A stretch of DNA of 64,000 nt, taken from Dillenia suffruticosa (lineage: Eukaryota > Streptophyta > Magnoliopsida > Dilleniales > Dilleniaceae). Every line of letters starts with the position of its first letter. Within the stretch, counting starts at the first letter, position 1. Shown here piece after piece: positions 22,273-34,171 of the stretch. Under the pieces are notes generated by a model that had not been told where the DNA came from, did not search any database, and was given only the letters and a program-made list of their open reading frames with translations. The stretch lies in contig JAVTVX010000012.1 in the NCBI GenBank assembly GCA_033439265.1, forward strand, positions 11,939,501 through 12,003,500. The letters are read 5' to 3'. A program made the position numbers and the translations under genes.

Positions 22273-25200
22273 TGTAACATCGACCCTCGGTGTATTCTTT
22301 TGTATATATATGATTTTCCACGAATTTGTTTATAAATTTCACTAAGAAATTTTTCTAAAAAAGCGACCCCAGAAAATTTTGCCCCAATTGGCGACATGGA
22401 TAAATATTTTCAAAAATGACCACAAATGGTCCTATGATGATAATAATGAATTTGGGGAGTATAGAAATTATTAAATTGAGTAAATCCAAATTGTAGAGTT
22501 TAAATCGGCAAAACCCCAGGAAATTATCGATAAAACCCTAGGCGGGTCAACTATGACTCGAAAAGGCTCAATGAACTTATTTTTACACTAAATAAATTAA
22601 ATTAGGCCTAATATGAGATTTTGGGCCTAGTGTGTATCTATGAAAAGTTTTGGGGTCGAACTTGAATTTTTGTAAGTGTAGGGACATGTTAGCAATTAAC
22701 AATAAACTTAGAATTTAATTGACAAGTGTATTCCTCTTACTGAGAGAGTTAATCCAAGAGTGGAGAATCAATTGAAGTCGCATGCATAATAAGAACCCTT
22801 GGATTGAGTTAGTGGGTGATGACAAGACTTATGCAATCATTTGAGATTGGAAACAAATCAAGGGTGGGTATTTTGCATGGAGAGGATCAAGGATTTGAGC
22901 CATAGATCTTGGTTGAGTGCAATGTGAAAAAGCCAAACAAAAGTGCCATTTCTTTCCTTACCTTAAGCGTGAGAATGCCAAGAGGGGGGCTACCAAAGAG
23001 AGTTCTTCCATTTCCTTGCCAAACCAAGAGCTTATGTGAGAAGATCTTGAAATTTCAGCAAGTGATCTTCAATTTTCCATAGGTAAGGCCTTCTTTTGCA
23101 TCCTAGAATATTATATTTTTGTTTTGAAGCCAAAGGGAGACTCTTAACTTGGTGTACATTGGGTGACCAAAGGCTGAGACTAAGTGGAAAGCTTGCTTGA
23201 GTTTTGGAAGGCAAAGAAATTGAAGTAAAAAGATTCTATTCTGCCTTGTTTTAAATTTTATTTCTATCCGTGACTTCATCTTTGTTTTAAGATATCTTAC
23301 AGTCATAATTTAAAAATGCCCAAGTCAAGTAAATTGTAGATCTAAATCTTATCCTTCCAACGAGATAAGAAGCACCTTAATTAGATACCTGTGCCAAAAG
23401 TTATGACATTTTTCCTGAAACACAACAGAAAGATGTCCTGTTTCGAACCATAACAACAGTGTGTACAAATGACCCTTTCTAGGCATAATTGAATAAAATT
23501 CAAAACATCAAAGTCGTAGATCTATCTCTTGGTACAACATGTTAAAATATCATTATGTTTGGATAAGTGGAATAAAAGTTATAGCTTCTGCACAAATATT
23601 GGACGAAAGCTGAAATTGGAATACGACTGAAACAAAGTGAAGATTTCTGGGAATTTTGTGATGTAAATTTGAGAAAGTGTATAAAATGAAAGTTATAGGC
23701 CATGAAGTTACCTACAACATATCAAAATATCGTTTGAATTGGAGTTGTGTGCAAAGAGTTATTATATTTTTGATAAGACAGGACAAGATGGACATAAAAT
23801 CTGCTTAGGATAACATAATTTAATGTACTTTTATGTGTTGAAACCTTGTGTTAAAATGGCTATAAAGGGTGCAGAGATGTGTGTTGTGCGCTGCAGGTGC
23901 ATGGGCGCCGAGCGATGAGCGCAGGGCGCTGGGCCACGACCCGGCCGGCCTTGGTGCGCGGGTAATGAGTTGATTGAGCACTGTGCGTGTTGGTGGTGGG
24001 CCGGCATGGGCACGGTGTGAGCACGAAGACCGTGCAATGATTTTCAACTGGGCCAAACTTTGGAAAATTTGATATTTTGTTATAAAAACACTTGGAGATA
24101 AATTAGAACACCCTAAAATTTGGCCTTAGATTAAGAAAACTACTAAGATATAATTTATATACATTGTTTTCTATATAGTGACATATATATATATATATAT
24201 GTGATCCTTGTAGTGACACATTTTGGTGATTGAAGGGAACACATTTTCCTACGTGTCGTGATATTTTGAGGAGTGAGCTACCCTCCCCTACAAGTGAGTT
24301 GGATTTTGACGTCTACTATTGATTGAAAACCTATTTTAAATACTTTTCAAAACATGGTTTGAAATGGTGTGATGATTTGAATTTCATATGATTTATGAAA
24401 TATTTTTTTGTGACTACTGGAGTGTCCCAACTGTTGTTCCTATTGATATGTATCCATGGTTTTGATACTTGATGTTGTGCCACTTTTCGATATATCCACA
24501 TGTTTTAATGTTTCCATTGCATTTGACACGTGATTTTGACTTGATATGGTTTTGGATATATGATTGGGCTAGAAGCCCTGTGTTAATACTATGATGACAG
24601 TGTGATGATTGTGATATGCTTCTTATGATATTCCGTAACTACGAAAGATATTTGGTAGAGGCACCCGTTGTGCCCGGATACACCTCTGCAGCGGTATCTG
24701 CCAAATCGTTATATGTATGAATGCGACTGGTTGAACCTCATCGGTGAGGACGTGAGTGTTGTCTCTGTCTAGCACTGGTCGGGGCACCATACATGATTCA
24801 TGATTGATGTCGATGGTTATTTACGGGCTAGCTAGAGTCGCCTGTGGCTAATGTTGGGGTAGAGAGTCTTGTTTTATCATTTGCATTGTGAAAAACCCCC
24901 AACGCGCCTGTCCTTGGCTGAGGTAGGCCCTTGCCGGGGTATTTTTTAGGCCGGCTTTTTATGACTTGATATATACTGGATGCATATGTTGATTTCAATA
25001 TGTGTGCTATGAAATGATTTATTGAAATGCCATGATTGATTTGCACACTATAGATTTGTTGACCTATCATTTGACATTCCATGTTCACACATGATATTAG
25101 TAGTATGATGTCAATCCCCTCACTTACTGGGTACTATCCCACCTTATGGTACTCACCCTTCACATTCCCATTTTACAGGTATAGTCTTGGATTTAGAGAT

Positions 25201-25588
25201 TTGTTGAGGTTTGCTTAATTGAACTGACTTTGGAGACTTACTGGGTTTGGGTATGGTATTACCTGCTCTTCCGCAAATTATTATTTGATGACTCTATTAT
25301 ATATTGGAGATATGTAGTTGACCATTGTATCCAATTATTCTGGGTTGAATGTATTATTTTGGATATGTATCAGTGAACTCTCATGTTGATATATGATCTT
25401 GCATTGAGGCACATTTTGACATTACTATTTTTTTATACTTGGAAATTTATATGAATTGTTAGAATCTGGTTTGGATATATTGTTCCTAACCTTACGGTAT
25501 CTCGATAATGCGAGAGGTTATGCTCGTGTATCGAGGTTCCATGGCGGTTGCTCACGTGCTCAGCCCGGGGGTGGGTTGGGGCGTGACA
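22273..25588 (+). mobile_element. Solo LTR (3.3 kb), nested in the Tat-like LTR
   Basis: Starts TGTAACATCGACCCTCGGTG and ends GGGGCGTGACA, flanked by the perfect duplication TTGCA (22268-22272 and 25589-25593). It contains no coding region, primer site or polypurine tract. It shares the start, the TATA-like run (22302-22311), the GC island (23880-24030), the intron-like signals and the TTGGCTGAGGTAGGCCCTTGCC block with the solo LTRs at 1330 and 59233. A TA microsatellite lies at 24183-24201. Confidence 0.9.
24294..25178 (+). other. Candidate LTR intron (solo LTR 22273-25588)
   Basis: A GAGGAGTGAGCTACCCTCCCC hairpin-like block is followed by donor CAA|GTGAGTTGG at 24294. A CTTACTGGGTACTATCC block and the acceptor CCCATTTTACAG end at 25178. 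Length 885 bp. Confidence 0.48.
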
Positions 25589-25593
25589 TTGCA

Positions 25594-26772
25594 GGTCTCC
25601 CCATTGAAGACGATCTAGTGGACATGACATCACTAGTTCCCTATTCGAGTTAGAAGGACAATTTGTGGAGTGAAAATTTGATTCAACACCAAGTAAATAT
25701 CAAATTCAAGACATATCAATTATTATTACAATGATAACCTATTATATTGAAATTTACATCGTAACTTTTCTAAATTGGGTTTACATATATTTAATACAGA
25801 CAAATAAAATACCATAAAATAAGTGATACAACATGTCTTCATCAAAACCATTGCCAAAAAAGATTGAGACGCTAGCAACGTGTTATGTGTAGCAAAAGTT
25901 GGTGCGCATTTGCATGCAATAAGCAACAAGTAAAGAAGTCGTGAGATGTGTCTCTGAAGGTAACCAATGCCTTTAGTGAAGCGCAATGCATCGCAAAATT
26001 TTACATGAATTCACATGTAAAAATATGACGCCGCCTCGCGACGCCTTCAACGATGCCCTCATGGGCGTCGCGAAGTTCTATGGAAAATGGCATGCACTTT
26101 TGCAATGCTTTGTGGGACTCAAAGCTCGTCACAATGTTTTCAGGCCATAGGTGTCACTCCAGGCATTGTTGTTGGTGTCGCAACACAAGTCCCAACTTTG
26201 GCAATATAGGCAGTCACGCTAGAGTGACTGTCGCTAAAGTAGTCGCATTGTCTTTTTCTTTTTTTTTTTTCAATTTGTTATCGCATCACAAATGAGAAAT
26301 TACTCTGATGACAACGTACATGTGTCGCAAAATGCCTCGCAAATATAAATACATACTTAGCTTCACTTCTTTGTTGCACCATGAATCTCTCTCTCTCTCT
26401 CTCTCTCATATATTGAATATTCTTATGATGCTTTTGATACTATGAAAATAGTAGAAAATTTTTTACTAAAAGGCTCTCATCATAATTCGTTAATTATAGA
26501 TTTTTTGTATAATTTTCATTTAAATAGAAGTAATATCATGTTTTTTGTTAGTATATATATTATATATATAATGTAATTACAGTATTTATGCTGAACGCTA
26601 ATATATTTATCTTATTTATTTACACGTTTTTAATTTTCAAATTAGTGTGATCTTTAAAAGTAAGTATTGATTCTCATTGCATTATAATTGAGTTCATAAT
26701 AATAATTAATGTGTAATTTAATTAATTAATTTTGTATGACTGATTTTGTATATATTGTATATGCAAGAAAAA
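25594..26772 (+). other. Tat-like LTR end, then candidate CACTA subterminal region
   Basis: The first about 100 bp continue the Tat-like LTR after the solo LTR. I recognise nothing from 25700 to 25980. From about 25985 to 26340 the pentamer GTCGC or its complement GCGAC recurs in both orientations (CTCGCGACGCC, GGGCGTCGCGAAG, GTGTCGCAACAC, TGTCGCTAAAG, GTGTCGCAAAATG), as in subterminal repeats of CACTA transposons, and the transposase follows at 26773. A CT microsatellite sits at 26386-26407. No terminal CACTA sequence was found, so the left end is unresolved. Confidence 0.4.
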
Positions 26773-27245
26773 ATGGAAGGAAGTAGATGTTGAATGTACA
26801 ACAAAAACTTATCTACATGTTGTGGGTTAACTCTAAATTTGCTTTTGGACTGCAAGAATTTTTAACATTTGCGATGACCTTCATGGACGGAGATGCTATT
26901 AGGTGTCATATAAAAAATGGGAGAACATGAAATTTTGGGATACAAAAATAGGCGGCACCATATAGCAATGGTTCATTATTGCAATATTACAATTAGATTT
27001 ATCATGGAGAACCATTGTTAATTGCTGAAGAGAAGAGCGAGGAAGTGGTTGTATCAATAGAGCACGGTGCTCCAATTACGAGCAACTATATCTGTATAAA
27101 AAATGGTTGCTAATTCCACTACTAATGACTTGGTTTCATTGTGGGAATTCGTAACTTCATCATGGAACAAAACATGTACTTTCTTCCAACAGTTGATGAG
27201 GTAAGCCCTAGTGGCATAGCAAACAATGACGATTGGGAGTCACAT
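26773..27245 (+). pseudogene. CACTA (En/Spm) TNP2-type transposase relic, part 1: N-terminal transposase-associated domain
   Basis: From the ATG at 26773 shifted frames give F-G-L-Q-E-F-L-T-F-A-M, D-G-D-A-I-R-C-H, and I-Y-H-G-E-P. These match the order of the plant transposase-associated domain (short N-terminal domain with conserved I-R-C-P-C and HGE motifs). The second Cys of the motif is lost and stops are frequent. The gene is cut at 27245 by element 3 and continues at 40587. Confidence 0.72.
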
Positions 27246-30032
27246 TGTGATGACCCGCTATTCAGACATCACATCCCCTAGTAAAAGAAAGCAGACATGT
27301 AAATACAGAAACAATTAACACGATTAAAATGCGACGTCTTAACTCACGACAATCACACTCCTTGTATGTGTTAACACGAAAGAAGATTATGTTAAAAGAA
27401 ATTAAATTATTTGTTATTTTCAAATAAAAAAAAAGACAAAATCCCCCTATCTAGTGACTATTTTGCCACCAAAAGTTAATATAAAATATGATAAAAAACA
27501 TAGATCACTTATAATACCAAAAAAATAGTATTAATAACTTTCTCGGCCATCTGATAACACACAATGAAATAGTGTCTCAACATAGGCAAAACTATATATA
27601 TAAGTCTCTTCTTGGCCTTCAATTATTTATTTACATATAACTGATACTCGTACAAATCCAAAAAAAGTACAAGAACAACATGTCTTAATAAAACAAATAA
27701 GTCAGAAAAGAGTAGAGAATGAAATCCCTTGACTCAAAAGTCTCTACCCTGTGATTCCCTCTCGTCTCCCTGATCAATTGAAAACAAGGATATTGGGGTC
27801 AGTATAAACTGAGCAAATACACGGGAGACCAGTAGCATGCATAACAAGTAATCAGGCATAGAAATATTAATATCAACAAACAAATATCGTGACATCGAAG
27901 AGTATACAAAAGATACACATTATTTCAAATAATTCTAAAGAAATAAGTGCAATTACCACTCTACATTCATTATCTTTCTCTATGTTTATTGTTTTAATTT
28001 GAAATTGATATTTAAAAAAGGGAATAAAATATCAAATCAAGTTAGTGTATGAGGATCTGGAATAGCAAACCAAAATTCGATATTTCTAAATGAAATCTAG
28101 GTCTTTTAGGTTAGACACATCAAACACTTTACCGACTTCTAATTCCACTCTCGTAGAGAGAAGAGATACATCCATAGTTCTTCAAGCTTTGCTCGCAGAC
28201 TTCGTAAAGCTTTTGGAACTCCATATACCAACTATACTCATTAAACTTCACTCGCAGGCTTTGCAAAACTTTCAGAGAAATTGTCATAATATCACTTTCT
28301 CTTCATATTATTTCAAGTTCACATGAGTAATGATCACAAAGATTCCAATTTATCACAATGATTATGTAGAATTCATAACCAAATATCATAAATATGCAAT
28401 CCCTATACTCAATCAACTTATAACACTTCAATGAACTATTTAAGTACAAATAAGTTTTGATCAAACCGTCATATCTTAGGCTATAATATTTGGATCGAGA
28501 TGAATCCATTTGTCATACAAAATTAAGACTTAGGGCTACAGCTTGTATATTCATAACAAGTTGTAATTCTAATTGCACATGGAAATCCACATCAAACAAT
28601 ATTATAATCTAAAATTCACAATACAACTTGTGCAGTCATAGAAAAATCAACATTATTTCTTTTACACATATCAGATTGGGATGAGTCCAATGGCTATTTA
28701 AAGATAAGACATAGAGATACAATATTCATGTTTAGAGGTTAGTCTAATTCAGTCTAAAAGAGAGTCAACAATTGAGGCAAATTTTAGCACAAAAATTAGG
28801 TAGAAACAGGGTTTTTTTTTTTAACAGAAAATGTAACATTTTGAAAATTCACCAAAAATTCTTTTCTCAATGAAATTTTTCGAATCTTATGTCATTTTAA
28901 AGCTATTAAAGTCTAGTCAAAAGAATACATTACGTGATTTGTAGTTGTATAGAGAAAGATATTTAATAAAGAATAGAGATGATCATGTTATAAACATGGC
29001 TATTTTTTTGCAGAGATTATGCTATTTCAAAACTTCACCAAAAATTTAATTTTCCACGAAACGCCTTGAATCATATGTCATTTTAAAGTTAAGGAAGTCT
29101 AGTTTCTTTAGAAGAAAATGCTACTCAATTTGTAATTATACAGAAAAATATATTGAAGAAACAACAGAGCATGGTCATACAATCTAGAATTTTAAATCTA
29201 GATTTTCTATCATCTTTTGATATTCTAAAGTGAGATTTTCCTTTTTTTTTTCAATCCATCTTTATTTAAATACTACAAACAATCTGAAAACATATTAAAC
29301 ATGGCTATTGGCATAAAAAACAACAAAAATATGGTATTTGCCTCAAACTTATTTTTTTCCTTTGAGTTTCTTTCCTTTCCTTTCCAATTTTCTTTTTGAA
29401 TTTCTAGCTTGTTCTTTGTGTTTCCTACAACCCTTTTTTCTTCATAAAGACTAAGGTTAACATATATATAGATGGAGGTGGTTTATTTCAAGTTTAAAGA
29501 GTGATTTTCATGGTGGTTTGGGTGAGTTTCTGAAGGAAGATGATAGAATCCGAAAATGAACTTTTAGGAAGATAAATGTTATGTTTTGAGTTCTTTCTCT
29601 ATCCCTATCTCTCTACCTAAGTGAAATGTGGGGTTCAAGTATGGGGAGGTGTCAAAAGTAAGGGTGCCATGTGGTGGGTGATGATGTGTTAGTGTGTCAA
29701 ATTATTTTTATATTATTTTATTTTTAATTTATTTTTATTTTTATTTTTCTTTTTCTTTTGTGGGTCCCATATCAAACCCTAAATATGTTGTTTACAAGAA
29801 ACCATGAAGAAAGTTTGATCATTTTCACTAGACAATATGTTCCATAAACTTGCTAATTTTAATATGATCGATCTCTACTTAAAACCATAAATATGAAAAT
29901 TGAAACATGCATCACAAATAAAAAAAGAAATCAAAGAACTTTGTCACAGTACGATGAGAAAAATTTAAGTGTGTTTGATAAAATGCAAATGTAAGTGCAT
30001 GCTTTAATATTTTCTCTAAATGAGACTTTACA
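27246..30032 (-). repeat. 3' LTR of element 3
   Basis: 2,787 bp, TGTGATGACC ... ACTTTACA, homologous throughout to 37814-40586. A TATA-like run (29461-29471) lies about 565 bp from the LTR start on the minus strand. The block CTCAGTTTATACTGACCCC, followed on the minus strand by an acceptor-like TTTTCAATTGATCAG (near 27770), recalls the acceptor region of the other LTRs, but no clear donor was seen. Confidence 0.9.
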
Positions 30033-30045
30033 TCCCCTTTAAAAG
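30033..30045 (-). promoter_or_regulatory. Polypurine tract of element 3
   Basis: Minus-strand CTTTTAAAGGGGA abuts the 3' LTR start TGTAAAG. Confidence 0.75.
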
Positions 30046-30059
30046 ATCCGGTCCTCTGG

Positions 30060-31209
30060 ATCACTGTTTAGGCTAAAAAAAATATGGGTACCACTTCCTC
30101 ATTTCTGATTCCAACTCCTAGGATGCCTTCTCAGAGGTATGATGTCTCCACAGAACTTTTATCAACTTAATGGCATTATTCCTTAAGTTATGCTCTCCAT
30201 AGTCCAAAATCTGGATCAGTTACTCAACATAAATTAGATCTTTTGCAATCTAAAGTGGCTTATAGCTGATTATATATAAATGATCATGAACATACTTTCT
30301 TAGCATGGAAACATAAAAAATAGAGTGAACTCCCTCAAGTGCTGGAGGTAAGGCCAACTCATATGCAGATAGTCCAATTCTGGCCTAGAACTTCAAAAGG
30401 ACCAACAAATCAGGACTATGTTTTCGCTTTTTCTTTCCAAACTTCATTACCCCTTTGATTGGAGAATCCTTGAGAAAACTTTCTCCCCTACCTTAAATTC
30501 TAAATCCCTACGCCTCTGATCAGCATAACTCTTTTGATAGGATTGAGCCGTTCTAAGCTTTTCTCAAATAACTCATACTTTCTTCATGGTTTCTTGTAAA
30601 TATGTAGGCCCTGTTTTGGAGGAAGTAGCTGCTTCTTACCCACTTTATCCCAACAAAGAGGAGTCCTACATTTTCTCCTATATAATGTTTCAAACGGTGC
30701 CATGCCAATGCTAGAGTGGTAGCTGTTGTTATAAGTAAATTCCACTAGCATTAAGTGTTCAGCCCAATTACCACGGAATTCTAAAATACGATCTCTTAAC
30801 ATATCCTCTAGAGTCCCTATAGCCCTCTCTGATTAACCATCTGTCTGAGGATGATATGCTATGGAAAAATTAAGTTTAGTTCCCAACCTGGATTGAAAGC
30901 TCTGCTAACCTGGATTGAAAGCTTTACCAAAATCGAGAAACAAATCTTGGATCTCTAATGGAAACAATTGATACCAGTATGCCATGCAAACTCACGATTT
31001 TATCAACGTCAAGTTTAGCTAATTTCTTCATGGAATGGGTCATCGCAACAGGGAGCCGATCCACTATTACCCATATAGAATCAAATCCTCTCAAAGTTTT
31101 AGGCATTCTTGAGATGAAATCCATAGTAATATGCTCCAATTTTCATTCAGGAATAAGGAGTGACTCATGTAGTCCACCAGGTCTCTTGTGTTTAATCTTT
31201 ACTTGTTGA
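30060..31209 (-). pseudogene. Integrase and chromodomain relic (element 3)
   Basis: In minus-strand order: zinc finger remnants (about 31260-31170), core with M-D-F-I-S-R-M-P (first Asp) and V-D-R-L-P (31139-30924), E-F-T-Y-N-N-S-Y-H-S-S-I-G-M-A-P-F-E (30802-30584), GPY/F remnants, then a chromodomain core I-K-V-L-W-R-H-H ... M-R-K-W-Y-P at about 30165-30075 with a stop where Trp is expected. The D-R-L-T-K motif reads D-R-L-P-V, and the Q-S-E-R region is interrupted. Confidence 0.82.
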
Positions 31210-31518
31210 CACCTCACGTATCTACGAATAAACTCTACAATATCTCTCTTCATACCCGGCCACCAAAAGAATTGACGTAAATCCCTGTACATCTTGGTAT
31301 ATCTTGGATGAACAGAAAAGGCTGAATTATGTGTTTCTTCTAAAATTCATATTCGCAATCCCTGAACCTCCGAAACTACTACCCTGTCTCAAAATCTGAC
31401 TGTTTCTTTGACATATTGAATTCTAGCTTTCCCCCTTTTAGAACATCTTCCTTGAGCTTAATGGTCATTTCATCAACTTGTTGAATTACTTTGATGAGAG
31501 CAGATAGACCTGGTTGAA

Positions 31519-32607
31519 TCATAAATCGAGCCAAAAGAGATCCCTGACTGTAACATCAACATCAACCCTTAACTGCTCAAACTCAGTTATCATCTGATGC
31601 TCTCTCACCCGTAGATATGTGATAGAAATTTGGGATTTGCAGCTGAGTTCATCTGCAATCACATTGGCTTTACTAGGTTGATACTGAATAGTAACATCGT
31701 AGTCCTTCAATAATTCAAGCCATCTGCGTTGCCTTGAATTCAACTCCTTTGAGTAAATAAGTATTTGAGACTGATAATTAGTGAATATATCACAATGCTC
31801 ACCATAGAGGTAGTATCTTCAAATCTTCAAAACAAAAACAATAGCTGCAAGCTCTAGATCATGCGTAGGATAATTCTCTTCGTGACGTTTCAATTGTCTA
31901 GAAGCATAGGTTATCACATTCCGTCCCTACATCAGTACACAACCCAAACCGGTCGTGGATGCATCACTAAAAATCGTATATCCATGTCCACTAACTGGTA
32001 ATGTTAACACTAGAGATGATACAAGCCTATCATTTAGAGTCTAAAAACTAGTTTCACACTGTTCATTCCATCTAAAGTGTGTATTCTCACGAGTCAATTT
32101 TGTAAGTGAGGCAGCTATCGAACAGAAATTCTTAACAAATATGCGGTAAAAGCCCACTAAACCCAGAAAACTACACACCTCTGTAACTGTTGTAGGCGTG
32201 GACCAATTCACAATTGTTTCAAACTTCTTCGAGTCTACAGAAGAAGTTTGAAGCAGTTGTTAATTGGTTCATGCTTACAACAGTTACAGAGGTGTGTAGT
32301 TTTCTAGGTTTAGCAGTATACTAAGACAATATGACCTAAGAAAGTTACTTCGTTGAGCCAAAACTCACATTTACTTAATTTGGCGAACAATTTCAGCCCT
32401 CAAAGTTTGTAAGGCGATGCAAAGATGTTGTTCATGCTGGGTTCTATCTTTAGAATACACCAGAACATCATCAATAAACACTACAATAAAATCATCCAAA
32501 TAGGGTCTAAAAACACGGTTCATCAAATTCAAAAACATCGTTGGGGCATTAGTTAACCCAAACGGCATAACCAAGAACTCATAGTGACCATAGCAAGTGT
32601 GAAACAC
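31519..32607 (-). pseudogene. Reverse transcriptase palm/thumb and RNase H relic (element 3)
   Basis: The palm (32607-32371) has M-P-F-G-L-T-N-A-P and the catalytic F-I-D-D-V-L-V-Y-S. RNase H lies around 31950-31519 with L-K-D-Y-D-V-T-I-Q-Y and A-N-V-I-A-D-E-L-S at its end. Between them, in the thumb, the sequence folds back on itself (32158-32312), which destroys the frame. Confidence 0.83.
32158..32312. repeat. Near-perfect 73 bp fold-back in element 3 pol
   Basis: Arms 32158-32230 and 32240-32312 are inverted copies with about six mismatches, separated by only 9 bp (GAGTCTACA). They cover the RT thumb motif that normally occurs once. As single-stranded RNA or DNA it would form a 73 bp hairpin. 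Confidence 0.9.
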
Positions 32608-32639
32608 CGTCTTAGGTATATTTTCCTCTCTAAACCTAA

Positions 32640-33640
32640 TCTAATAATAGTAAGACCTAAGATCCAGTTTGGAGAAAACTGTGGTATCTCTCAACTGATC
32701 AAACATATTGTCAATTCTTGGCAAGAGGTATTTAATCTTGATCGTCACTTGATTCAATTTGCATTAATCAATACATAACCTCAAGGAACCATATTTCTTT
32801 TTTATAAATAGAACTGGTACACCCCAATGAAAAATACTCGGACGAACAACCCTTTGTCCACCAGTTCTTGTAACTAAGTTTTCAACTTTTTCAATTCAAC
32901 TAATGTCATTTTATACGGAACAGTGGAGATAGGTATAGTATCTGGTATCACATCAATAATGAATTCTATCTCTCTAACAGGTGGCAATTCGGGCGAATCA
33001 TTTGGAAACAAATCTGAGAAATCATGAACCACTGGTATGTCAACCAATTATGTTTGCTATTTCTTATCTTCAATGACATAAACTAAATATCCCTAACAAC
33101 TCTTGGATAACATCTTAGTCGCTCTAATGAATGATACAACTGGAGCTCTGATAAATCTATCCCTAATAGAGAAAATCTGTGGTTGTCCTAGTAGTGAAAA
33201 ACAATCAACTAGTGCATAATTAGTTGATAACCAATCCATACCCAGAATTACATTTAAATCTAACAATGATAGCAAATCAATGCTAAAATCATGCCTCTGG
33301 AAGTTCACAATACAACCCTTATAAATTTCAGTAATAAGAACCTCATCTCCATGAGGGATAGCAACCTACAATCACTGCTTTAGAGGTTCAGACTCAAGAG
33401 ATAAGTGTATAATAAATGCAAATCAAATGAATGAATGTGTGGCACCTAGATCAATCAAGATACGAACATCACAAAAAAATAATTTCATTCTACTTGTAAT
33501 CATATCGGGTGAAGCATGAGCCTCTTGAGTAGTGATTACATGAACTCTAACCTGACCTTCTGAGCCTGATAGCATCCCTTGAGGTCGTCTCAACTGTGGT
33601 TGTAGTGGTAAAGCTAGTCTAGGTAGTCCCAGCCTCAATG
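32640..33640 (-). pseudogene. Protease and RT N-terminal relic (element 3)
   Basis: The protease motif near 33450 reads I-L-I-D-L-G-A-T-H-S-F-I. The active-site Thr of D-T-G is Leu, which should abolish proteolysis. Downstream are M-N-F-Q-R-H-D-F and G-M-D-W-L-S-T-N-Y-A-L-V-D-C (33308-33093), then fragments of the RT fingers (P-V-L-F-I-K-K near 32810) with many stops. Confidence 0.78.
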
Positions 33641-34171
33641 GAACTTGAGGGACTACTGCATGCTGAGCCGGTAGAGGTCTGGGTAGTGGAACATGCTATA
33701 AAGGAGGAGGCTATGACTGCCCGGGCCTTAGAGGACAATGTAAAGCATAATGGCCCAACTGAAAACATATAAAACAATGTCTCGTTCCTCCCTTGCATGG
33801 CCTCATATGAACATTTCCGCAAGTGGGACATGAAGGCCTCTTACGGAAGCTTGGACTTTCATTGGCCTCTTTCCCTACAACCTTTCTTGTCTATCCTCAG
33901 TAACCAATTCCAAGGACTTTGTATTGTTTACTAGGTCTCGATAAGTGGTCAGAGGTAGAGCTACCAGGTACCTCTGGAAGAAGGATCGTAATCCTTTTCT
34001 GAACTTCTTTGCTCTCTTTTCATCTGTATCAACTAATTTCGGAGTATACACTGACTATTTAGTGAAGCGATCTTCATACTAACTAATAGTTGGACTGTCT
34101 TGTCTCAAATTCAGAAATTCAGATATTTTCTAATCTCGAAAAAAGTAGGCACATATCTATCATGAAAAATC
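33641..34171 (-). pseudogene. gag C-terminal half with zinc knuckle (element 3)
   Basis: Shifted frames give C-P-T-C-G ... C-K-G-G and C-F-I-C-F-Q-L-G-H-Y-A-L-H-C, a CCHC knuckle of the Tekay type, followed by a Pro-rich linker to protease. Upstream are F-R-K-G-L and Y-R-D-L-V-N-N of the gag core. The other half of gag is at 37022-37674, beyond the inserted solo LTR. Confidence 0.75.

Noticed and set aside
25433-25653. Small frames on both strands
   Set aside because: They cross the end of the solo LTR and its target duplication and have no family features.
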